In this document: positions 57,814 through 64,000 of the stretch, in pieces | Layout of the letters: each line of letters begins with the position of its first letter | Position numbering within the stretch: position 1 is the stretch's first letter | Assembly (NCBI RefSeq): GCF_011758765.1 | Contig: NZ_JAANOU010000001.1 | Coordinates: forward strand, 3,038,001 to 3,102,000 | Direction of reading: 5' to 3' | DNA length: 64,000 nt | Source: Amycolatopsis viridis | Lineage (GTDB): Bacteria > Actinomycetota > Actinomycetes > Mycobacteriales > Pseudonocardiaceae | Made by a program: the position numbers and the translations under genes | Notes under the pieces: generated by a model | Databases searched by the model: none | Told to the model about the DNA's origin: nothing | Seen by the model: the letters and a program-made list of their open reading frames with translations, nothing else

Positions 57814-58470
57814 GTGCGCGTGCTGCTGGTGGAGGACGACGACGGGGTGGCCGGCGCCCTCACCGATTCCCTGGGCGCGCACGGCCACCGGCTCACCCGG
57901 GTGCGGCGCGGCGCGGACGCCCTGCTCGCCCACCGCGACGCCGACCTGGCGCTGCTCGACCTCGGCCTGCCCGACCTGGACGGCCTCGAGGTGCTGCGCA
58001 AGCTGCGGGCGGTGAGCGCGCTGCCGGTCATCGTGCTCACCGCGCGGGGCGACGAACGCTCCGTGGTGCGCGGCCTGCGGCTCGGGGCGGACGACTACCT
58101 GGTCAAACCGGTGCGGCTGAGCGAGCTGCTGGCCCGGATCGAGGCCGTCACCCGGCGGGCGGCCGCCGCCCGGCCGCAACCGCGTGTGGTGGTCGTCGGG
58201 GACATCGAGGTGGATCTGGACGCGCGGCGGGTGCAGGTGGGCGGCGCGGACGTCGAGCTGACCGCGAAGGAGTTCGCCGTGCTGGCGGCGCTGGCGCGCC
58301 GCGCGGGCACGGCGGTGAGCCGGCAGCAGCTGATGGACGAGGTGTGGGGGGACGCCTTCGTGGCGGTGTCCCGGTCGCTGGACGTGCACCTCACCCAGCT
58401 GCGGGCGAAGCTGCGGCGGCCGGAGCTGCTCACCACGATCCGCGGGTTCGGCTACCGGCTGGGCGGGTAG
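57814..58470 (+). CDS. OmpR-family response regulator
   Basis: The product is about 218 aa. The receiver has VEDDDG and the phospho-acceptor Asp in LALLDLGLPDLDG (residue 49), with Lys in YLVKPVRLSELL. A winged-helix DNA-binding domain ends the protein (LTTIRGFGYRLGG). It resembles TctD. GTG at 57814 (57805 also possible). It lies 10 bp after the MHS stop and abuts the kinase start with no gap. Confidence 0.93.
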   Translation: MRVLLVEDDDGVAGALTDSLGAHGHRLTRVRRGADALLAHRDADLALLDLGLPDLDGLEVLRKLRAVSALPVIVLTARGDERSVVRGLRLGADDYLVKPVRLSELLARIEAVTRRAAAARPQPRVVVVGDIEVDLDARRVQVGGADVELTAKEFAVLAALARRAGTAVSRQQLMDEVWGDAFVAVSRSLDVHLTQLRAKLRRPELLTTIRGFGYRLGG

Positions 58471-59865
58471 GTGCGCACCCGGGTCCTGGCCGTGCTGCTG
58501 GCCTTCGTCGTGCTCGCGACCGCGGGGTTCGCGTTGCCACTGCTCACGGTGACCGCCACCGAGCGCACCCAGCAGCTGCTGCTCGCGCGCACCGCGGACC
58601 TCGACCGGTTCGCCGTGCTCGCCGACGCGGGTGACCGGGCCGCGCTGCGGGCGGAGGTGACCCGCTACACGGAGCTGTACGGGGAGGGGATCGTCGTCGT
58701 CACGGCGCAGCGTGTGCCGCTGGCCGAGGCGGGCGGGCTGAGCGCGGCGGACCCGGTGGTGGCCCGGCTGATCGACGCGGCGCTGCGCAACCAGCCGGTC
58801 CAGCCGGCGGGCACGGTGCGGCCGTGGTCACGCACGCCGGTGCTGCTGGCCCGCCCGGCCGGAACCGGGACGAAGGTGTCCGGGGCGGTGGTGTTGCGCG
58901 CGTCGGTGACTGCCGCGGCGGACGACGTGCAGCGCAGCTGGTTCGCCGTGCTGGCCGGTGCGGTGCTGGTGACCCTGGCCGGGGCGGGACTCGCGCTGGG
59001 CGCCACCCGCTGGGTGCTCGGCCCGCTGCGGCGCCTGGACCGCGCGGTCGGGACCTTGACCGCCGGGCTGCGGCCGGTGCACGCCGACCTGGCCGGACCG
59101 CCCGAGCTGCGGCAGCTCGCGGCGGGGTTCAACCGGATGTCGGACACGGTGACGGCGGCGCTGGACCAGCAGCGGCGGCTGGTCGCGGACACCTCGCACC
59201 AGATGCGCAACCCGATGACGGCGCTGCGGTTGCGGGTGGACGCGCTGGAACCGTCGTTGCCCGAGTCGGCGTCGGCCACCTATGCGGGGGCGGTCGGGGA
59301 ACTGGACCGGCTGGAGTCCCTGCTGGACGACCTGCTGACCCTCGCGGCGGCCGAGCACCGGGCCGGTGAGCTGGCCGTGTCCGGGGAAGCCGCCTGCTGT
59401 GACGCGGCCGCCGTGGCGCGCGCGCAGACGCACCTGTGGCAGCCGCTCGCCGAGCGGGCCGGGGTGACGTTGCGCTTCGGCCCGGTGCCGGCCGGAGTGG
59501 ACGGCGGGCCGCTACCGGCGGCCGCGACGGAGGCGGAGCTCGCGCAGGTGCTGGACGTGCTGCTGGACAACGCGCTGAAGTACGCGCCGGGCGCGGAGGT
59601 CGCGGTCTCCTGCGACCGGGAGGGCCGGTGGGCGGTGGTGACGGTGCGCGACTCCGGCCCCGGGCTGACCGCGGACGAGCTGGCGCAGGCGCAGTCCCGG
59701 TTCTGGCGCGCCGACCGGCACCGCGGCCTGCCCGGGACCGGCCTGGGACTGGCCATCGCCGAACGGCTGGCCGCGGGCCGCGGCGGGCGCGTCGAGCTGC
59801 GGGCCGCGCACCCGCACGGCCTCGTGGTGCGTGTCCTGCTGCCCGCCGCGCGGGAGGCGCGATGA
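58471..59865 (+). CDS. Sensor histidine kinase (TctE-like)
   Basis: The product is 464 aa. Two membrane helices (about 5-27 and 157-178) enclose an extracytoplasmic sensor domain. HAMP-like linker and dimerisation helix follow, with the phospho-His in ADTSHQMRNPMTAL (His243). The ATP-binding domain has LLDNALKYAPGAEV, RDSGPGLT and GTGLGLAIAERL. It pairs with the response regulator and shares a 4-bp overlap with the TAXI gene. Confidence 0.94.
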   Translation: MRTRVLAVLLAFVVLATAGFALPLLTVTATERTQQLLLARTADLDRFAVLADAGDRAALRAEVTRYTELYGEGIVVVTAQRVPLAEAGGLSAADPVVARLIDAALRNQPVQPAGTVRPWSRTPVLLARPAGTGTKVSGAVVLRASVTAAADDVQRSWFAVLAGAVLVTLAGAGLALGATRWVLGPLRRLDRAVGTLTAGLRPVHADLAGPPELRQLAAGFNRMSDTVTAALDQQRRLVADTSHQMRNPMTALRLRVDALEPSLPESASATYAGAVGELDRLESLLDDLLTLAAAEHRAGELAVSGEAACCDAAAVARAQTHLWQPLAERAGVTLRFGPVPAGVDGGPLPAAATEAELAQVLDVLLDNALKYAPGAEVAVSCDREGRWAVVTVRDSGPGLTADELAQAQSRFWRADRHRGLPGTGLGLAIAERLAAGRGGRVELRAAHPHGLVVRVLLPAAREAR

Positions 59866-60851
59866 CCGCCGCCCCGCACCAGCCGCTGCCCCGAACGGAG
59901 CACCCCCGTGCCACCCGCCGGAGTGTGCTCCGGGCCGGGGTGGCGCTCGCCGTCACCGGCGGTCTCCTCACCGCCGGGCAGCCGCCCCGCAGCGAGGGAC
60001 CGGCCGGGCTGCTGCGCATCGCCACCGGGGAGGAGTCCGGGTTCTACCGCGCGTTCGGCCAGTTGCTCGCCGCCGAGCTGCGAGCCGCCTACCCGCGTCT
60101 GGACGCCGTTGCCCTGGTCACCGAGGCCAGCGTCGCCAACCTGGAGATGCTCGAGGCCGGCACCGCCGATCTCGCCCTGGTCCTCGCCGACATCGCCGGC
60201 ACCGCCCTGGGCGGCACCGCCCCCTTCGGGCACCGCATCGAACTGCGCGCGCTGGGCCGGGTCTACGAGAACTACCTGCAGCTCGCCGTGCGCGCCGACT
60301 CCCCCGTCACCACCGTGGCGGACCTGGCCGGGCGCACCGTCTCGCTCGGCGCGGCCCGCTCCGGCGGGGCGGTGCTCGGTGACCGGGTCCTGGCCGCCGC
60401 CGGGGTGACCGCGACGATCCGCCACCTGTCCATGGCGGCGGCCCGCGACGCCCTGAAGACCGGGGCCATCGACGCCATGCTCGTCTCCGGTGGCGTGCCG
60501 CTGCCCGTGCTGTCCACACTGGACAGCGAGGTCGGCATCCGGCTGGTGCCGCTCGCCCCCTACCTGCCCGCCCTGCACGGATTCGGCTACGAGGCCGTGC
60601 GGGTGCCCGCCGGCGCCTACCGCTCCCCCGAGGTCGACACGATCGGCGTGGCGAGCCTGCTCGTCTGCCGCCCGGACCTGCCCACCCCGGTCGCCGCGGC
60701 CGTCACCCGGGTGCTCGTGCAGCAGGCGAGCCGGCTGGTTCCGGCGCAGACGGTGGCGATCCAGTTTCTCGATGTCCGGTCGCTCATCGGAACCGGTAGC
60801 GTGCCCCTGCACCCCGGAGCCGTGGCGACCTACCGCGCGCTGCACGGCTGA
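59862..60851 (+). CDS. TAXI-family solute-binding protein (Tat-exported)
   Basis: The product is 329 aa. ATRRSVLRAGVALAV is a twin-arginine signal. The mature part has LRIATGEESGFYRAFGQLLA and NLEMLEAGTADLALV, typical of TRAP-associated extracytoplasmic immunogenic (TAXI) proteins. Such proteins bind small carboxylates for TRAP transporters. No TRAP permease gene is adjacent; instead it overlaps the sensor kinase stop (ATGA). It may act as the ligand sensor for the kinase. Confidence 0.9.
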   Translation: MTAAPHQPLPRTEHPRATRRSVLRAGVALAVTGGLLTAGQPPRSEGPAGLLRIATGEESGFYRAFGQLLAAELRAAYPRLDAVALVTEASVANLEMLEAGTADLALVLADIAGTALGGTAPFGHRIELRALGRVYENYLQLAVRADSPVTTVADLAGRTVSLGAARSGGAVLGDRVLAAAGVTATIRHLSMAAARDALKTGAIDAMLVSGGVPLPVLSTLDSEVGIRLVPLAPYLPALHGFGYEAVRVPAGAYRSPEVDTIGVASLLVCRPDLPTPVAAAVTRVLVQQASRLVPAQTVAIQFLDVRSLIGTGSVPLHPGAVATYRALHG

Positions 60852-60868
60852 ACGAGGAAGGACCACCC

Positions 60869-61285
60869 GTGACCCAGTCCCGCCCGCCGGTCGTGGCGAT
60901 GCCGCTGCGCGTCCGCTTCCACGAGTGCGACCCGCAGGGAATCGTGTTCAACGCGCACTACCTGGCCTACTTCGACATGGCGTCGTTCGAGTTCTTCAAA
61001 GCGGTTTTCGGCTCCTACGACGCGGTGCGCGATCGCGGCGTGGACGTCGTGGTGGCCGAGTCGAACCTGCGCTACCACGCGCCGAGCCGCTTCGACGAGG
61101 AGCTGGTCGTCGAGGTCGTGATCGACCACCTCGGCACCACCTCGATGATCCTCGGGTTCACGGTCCGCCGCGGCGCGGAGCTGATCGCCACCGGCACCAA
61201 CCGGTACGTGTTTGTGGACGCGACCGCGCTCACCAAGGCCGCGCCCCCGCAGGACGTGCGCGCGAAGCTCGAGGCGCACACGTGA
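60869..61285 (+). CDS. Acyl-CoA thioesterase, 4HBT family
   Basis: The product is 138 aa. VRFHECDPQGIVFNAHYLAY is the hot-dog active-site motif with the catalytic Asp, and RYHAPSRFDEELVVEVVIDH continues the fold. It hydrolyses an acyl-CoA, perhaps 4-hydroxybenzoyl-CoA-like. GTG at 60869 follows GAGGAAGGA. It overlaps the methyltransferase gene by 4 bp. Confidence 0.92.
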   Translation: MTQSRPPVVAMPLRVRFHECDPQGIVFNAHYLAYFDMASFEFFKAVFGSYDAVRDRGVDVVVAESNLRYHAPSRFDEELVVEVVIDHLGTTSMILGFTVRRGAELIATGTNRYVFVDATALTKAAPPQDVRAKLEAHT

Positions 61286-61938
61286 CCGAGCCCGGTTTCG
61301 TGCGGGACACCCGCGCAGCCTACGACGCCCTCGCCGGGGACTTCGCCGAGTGGATCCGCGACGAGCTGGCGAGCAAACCGCTCGACCGCGCGGTCCTGGC
61401 CGCCTTCGCCGAGCTGGCCGACGGTCCGGTGGCCGACGTCGGCTGCGGTTCCGGGCGGATCACCGCGTACCTGCGCGGCCTCGGCGTGGACGCGTCCGGC
61501 ATCGACCTGTCCCCGGAGATGATCGCGGTGGCCCGCCGGAACCACCCGGGCATCCGCTTCGAGGTCGGCTCGATGACCGCGCTCGACCTGCCCGAGGGCA
61601 GCCTCGGCGGCCTGGTGGCCTGGTACTCGATCATCCACGTCCCGCCGGAGGCGCTGCCCGCGGTGCTCGCCGGGTTCCGCCGGGTCCTCGCCCCGGGCGG
61701 ATACCTGCAACTGGCGTTCCAGGTCGGCGACGATACCGTGCACCGCGACGAGGTGGGCGGGCACCGGGTGAGCCTGGACTTCCACCCCCAGCGGGTGCCC
61801 GAGGTCGCCGCACTGCTCGCCGAAGCGGGCCTTCAGGTGCGTGCCCGGCTCGAGCGCGCACCCGACGAGGACGGCCCGTTCCCGGAAACGACCCCGCAGG
61901 CGTTCGTCCTCGCCCGGCGGCCCGCGCAGCGCTCCTGA
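61282..61938 (+). CDS. Class I SAM-dependent methyltransferase
   Basis: The product is 218 aa. VADVGCGSGRITAYLRGLGV is SAM motif I, GIDLSPEMIAVARRNHPGIR motif II and LAPGGYLQLAFQV motif VI. Substrate is unknown. The start GTG overlaps the thioesterase stop (GTGA). Confidence 0.9.
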   Translation: MTEPGFVRDTRAAYDALAGDFAEWIRDELASKPLDRAVLAAFAELADGPVADVGCGSGRITAYLRGLGVDASGIDLSPEMIAVARRNHPGIRFEVGSMTALDLPEGSLGGLVAWYSIIHVPPEALPAVLAGFRRVLAPGGYLQLAFQVGDDTVHRDEVGGHRVSLDFHPQRVPEVAALLAEAGLQVRARLERAPDEDGPFPETTPQAFVLARRPAQRS

Positions 61939-62034
61939 CCCGCCGGTGGCGTGGTTCGGGCCCGTCCCCGCGCTGTGATGGGATGGGCGCACCAGGACGC
62001 GCGAACCACGGGTGAACGGACACGATCAACTCCG

Positions 62035-62499
62035 ATGTTTCGGATTCTCTTCTACCAGCCGGAAATCCCGCCCAACACGGGCAACGCGATCCGGCTCGCC
62101 GCCAACACCGGCTGCCAGCTGCACCTCGTCGAACCGCTGGGGTTCGCGTTGGAGGACAAGCACCTGCGCCGGGCCGGACTGGACTACCACGACCTGGCCG
62201 ACGTGCACGTGCACCCGGACCTGGACAGCGCGTGGCGGGCGCTGCTGCCGGCGAAGGTCTACGCGTTCAGCGCCGGCGCCACCCGGTGGTACACCGACGT
62301 GGCCTACCAGCCGGGTGACGTGCTGCTGTTCGGACCGGAATCCACCGGCCTGCCGCCCGCCGTGCAGGACGCGCCCCAGGTCACCGACCGCGTGCGGGTG
62401 CCGATGCGGCCGGGCGTGCGCTCGCTCAACCTCGCGAACACCGCGGCCATCGCGGTTTTCGAGGCGTGGCGCCAGCACGGGTTCACCGGCGGCCGCTAA
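62035..62499 (+). CDS. trmL: tRNA (cytidine(34)-2'-O)-methyltransferase TrmL
   Basis: The product is 154 aa, a SpoU-family protein with the knotted SAM fold. FYQPEIPPNTGNAIRLAANT, LLFGPESTGLPPAV and RVPMRPGVRSLNLANTAAIA are the three SpoU motifs; the short length matches TrmL. It 2'-O-methylates the wobble base of tRNA-Leu. ATG at 62035. It overlaps the convergent DUF2267 gene by 4 bp. Confidence 0.93.
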   Translation: MFRILFYQPEIPPNTGNAIRLAANTGCQLHLVEPLGFALEDKHLRRAGLDYHDLADVHVHPDLDSAWRALLPAKVYAFSAGATRWYTDVAYQPGDVLLFGPESTGLPPAVQDAPQVTDRVRVPMRPGVRSLNLANTAAIAVFEAWRQHGFTGGR

Positions 62500-62897
62500 C
62501 GGTGCTGGTCCACCGGGGCGGTGGAGAGCAGGTCGTTCCGGTAGTCGGCAGGCAGCTGCTGTTCGAGGTGGTCGAACTCGCCCTGGCTCACGCCGGCCTT
62601 GAGCGCGGCGATCACCGCCCGGGCGTGCTCGCGGGCGCCGTCCTGCGTGCAGCCGTGACCTTCGGCGTCCATCACGCGGCGGTAGAACTCCTCGACGCCG
62701 AACGAGGCGCCTTCGCCGGTCTCCGGCAGCGCTTCCCTGATCCCGGCGGGCAGCTGCCCGGCCAGGTCGCCCGGCTCACCGCCGGCCAGCCGCTGCCCCA
62801 GCACGGTCAGTGTGGCCCGGGTGGCCGCCTCCGCGTGCCCGGCGTCGGCCAGCCCCGCGGTGCGGCGCACGGCCGCGATGATCTCGTGTTCCTTCAT
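62496..62897 (-). CDS. DUF2267 family protein
   Basis: The product is 133 aa, helical. VRRTAGLADAGHAEAATRAT and VLGQRLAGGEPGDLAGQLPA are typical of DUF2267, and EFDHLEQQLPADYRNDL repeats the theme. Function is unknown. ATG 62895-62897. It lies 62 bp from the VWA gene and may be co-transcribed with it. Confidence 0.88.
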   Translation of the reverse strand: MKEHEIIAAVRRTAGLADAGHAEAATRATLTVLGQRLAGGEPGDLAGQLPAGIREALPETGEGASFGVEEFYRRVMDAEGHGCTQDGAREHARAVIAALKAGVSQGEFDHLEQQLPADYRNDLLSTAPVDQHR

Positions 62898-62959
62898 CAC
62901 GCCTCCCTGTTCGGATCTCCCGGCAGGCGCATACCCGGCCGGGCCGGACACCACACCCG

Positions 62960-63940
62960 TCAGGGCAGCCGTTGACCCACGAACAGCGCCGTCCCGGCCG
63001 CGGCGACGAGGGCGAGCGTGCCGAGCAGCACCCACGGGCGGCTCGCGTCGGCCTCCTTCATCTCGTAGCCGATCTGCTCGCCGAGGTCGGCGTAGACCTG
63101 CTTGAGCTGCTCGGCCGAGCCGGCCTGGTAGAACTGCCCGTCGGACAGCCGCGCGACCTCCTGCAGCGAGCCGTCGTCGACGTCCACCGGCACCTCGCGG
63201 CCGTCGATCTCGACCGTGCCGTGGCTGGTGCCGAACGAGATCGTGGAGATCGGCACCTGCTCCTTGCGCGCCTCCTGCGCGGCGGTGAACGCCCCGCGCG
63301 GCGCGTACAGGTCGTCCGGCACGGTCTGCTTGCCGTCGCTCATCAGCACGACCCGCGCCGGCGGCGGCCCGTCCGCGCCGCCGACCACCGCGGAGAACCC
63401 CTGGATCGACTGGAGCGCCGCGTAGATACCCTCGCCGGTCGCCGTCGACTGGGCCAGCTTGAGGTTGTCGATCGCGGTGACCACGCTCTGCCGCTGCGTG
63501 GTCGGCGCGACCAGCACGGTGGCGGTGCCGGCGAACGACACCAGCCCCAGGTTGATGCCCGGCGTGAGGCCCTGCGCGAACTGGGTCGCCGCGTCCTGCG
63601 CCGCCTTGATCCGCGACGGCTTGACGTCGGTGGCCTCCATCGACAGCGACACGTCCATCACCAGCATCACGGTGGCCCGGTTGCGCGGCACCTTCTGCTC
63701 GGCGGTCGGGCCGGCCAGCCCCACGGTCAGCAGCAGCAGCGACAGCACGATCAACGCGGCCGGCACGTGCCGCGGCCAGCCCTGCGAGCGGGGCGCGATC
63801 CGGTCGAGCAGCTCCAGGTTGGCGAACCGCAGGGTGCGGCGCCGCCGGGCGCGCTGCGCCAGCACGTAGCCGACCGCCACCGCGGCGACCACGAACAGCA
63901 GCAGGAACCACCAGGGGGCGGCGAATCCGGAGACGCTCAT
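62960..63940 (-). CDS. VWA-domain membrane protein (BatA-like, Rv1481-type)
   Basis: The product is 326 aa. Two N-terminal helices (about 10-30 and 60-78) and one at the C-terminus (about 304-322) anchor a VWA domain with MIDAS DVSLSMEATD. The sequence closely follows Rv1481 of M. tuberculosis, which is encoded with MoxR1 and a DUF58 protein and upstream of fabG1-inhA. The ATG overlaps the upstream gene by 4 bp. Confidence 0.92.
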   Translation of the reverse strand: MSVSGFAAPWWFLLLFVVAAVAVGYVLAQRARRRRTLRFANLELLDRIAPRSQGWPRHVPAALIVLSLLLLTVGLAGPTAEQKVPRNRATVMLVMDVSLSMEATDVKPSRIKAAQDAATQFAQGLTPGINLGLVSFAGTATVLVAPTTQRQSVVTAIDNLKLAQSTATGEGIYAALQSIQGFSAVVGGADGPPPARVVLMSDGKQTVPDDLYAPRGAFTAAQEARKEQVPISTISFGTSHGTVEIDGREVPVDVDDGSLQEVARLSDGQFYQAGSAEQLKQVYADLGEQIGYEMKEADASRPWVLLGTLALVAAAGTALFVGQRLP

Positions 63941-63999
63941 GCCGCACCCCCGCTCCACCGCCGCTTGCGGGCCACCACGAAGCGCACCGTGTCGGCGAT
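63937..63999 (-). CDS. End of the upstream partner gene (probably DUF58 protein)
   Basis: Only the last 20 codons are in the window: IADTVRFVVARKRRWSGGAA, ending in TGA overlapping the VWA start. By position it should be the DUF58 protein of a moxR-DUF58-VWA operon; the sequence seen is too short to confirm this. Confidence 0.5.
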   Translation of the reverse strand: MADTVRFVVARKRRWSGGAA

Positions 64000-64000
64000 C

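Overview
The window is high-GC actinobacterial chromosome with dense, often overlapping genes, many GTG starts and strong G/C bias at third codon positions. A bacterial 20S proteasome with the full Pup system, mycothiol ligase MshC, an InhA/MabA pair and an actinobacterial ferrochelatase place it in Actinomycetota. Gene order and protein similarity suggest the order Pseudonocardiales (Amycolatopsis or a close relative); the genus is inference. From memory of Mycobacterium tuberculosis gene order, about 0-46.4 kb is collinear with the Rv2090-Rv2130c region, and about 53.7-64 kb corresponds to Rv1480-Rv1485 with an insertion of unrelated genes.

Layout. 0-2 kb: the end of a 5'-3' exonuclease gene, convergent with a three-gene SPFH / ribbon-helix-helix / GPP34 operon. 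2.1-4.2 kb: an ABC exporter pair. 4.3-5.0 kb: a terminator and wreckage of hydrolase genes. 5.0-8.4 kb: two copies of a DUF4333 + Eis-type acetyltransferase module. 8.4-17.9 kb: a minus-strand block with helY, a lipid/diacylglycerol kinase, tatC, tatA, a small membrane protein, pafC, pafB, a DUF1684 protein and pafA. 18.0-18.8 kb: a Cys-rich pentapeptide-repeat protein. 18.9-22.5 kb: prcA, prcB, pup, dop. 22.6-25.2 kb: Nudix hydrolase, lipoprotein, aldo/keto reductase and a small HTH protein. 25.3-27.1 kb: the proteasomal ATPase ARC/Mpa. 27.1-27.8 kb: a sparse region. 27.8-33.4 kb: a membrane protein, trmI, a site-2-protease-like M50 protease, a RecB-type nuclease, a thioesterase-like protein and a ParA ATPase. 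33.5-36.6 kb: an ECF42-type sigma factor with its DGPF/YCII partner, a SnoaL-like protein and an AEC transporter. 36.6-42 kb: hisG, hisE, a HAD phosphatase and metH. 42.1-47.9 kb: PAC2 protein, MFS transporter, metallophosphoesterase, mshC, a second pentapeptide protein and a GH25 lysozyme. 48-49.4 kb: a membrane protein, a Cys-containing winged-helix regulator and a cupin. 49.4-53.6 kb: a VWA/MoxR pair and a conserved hypothetical. 53.7-56.3 kb: hemH, inhA-type fabI and mabA-type fabG. 56.5-60.9 kb: an MHS-family transporter, a two-component system and a TAXI binding protein. 60.9-64 kb: thioesterase, methyltransferase, trmL, DUF2267, a BatA-like VWA protein and the end of an upstream partner.

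How it works together. The central theme is Pup-proteasome degradation: PafA attaches Pup, Dop removes it, ARC unfolds the target and PrcAB degrades it. PafB/PafC are WYL regulators of the mycobacterial DNA-damage response, and a RecB-type nuclease here has a promoter with the spacing of a PafBC-type promoter. Pup is encoded with a C-terminal Glu, so it is ready for ligation without deamidation. Several key genes (pafA, pafB, dop, mshC, the nuclease, PAC2) have a TANNNT -10 box 6-7 nt from the start codon, which predicts leaderless mRNAs.

The most unusual signals are a 16-bp repeat (GTATA-N6-TATAC) found four times in one orientation at gene boundaries, a GOLPH3-like/SPFH/Arc operon, a TAXI binding protein encoded with a sensor kinase rather than a TRAP permease, and two short perfect tandem duplications lying exactly on gene junctions. 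I saw no tRNA, rRNA, CRISPR array, insertion sequence or integrase.
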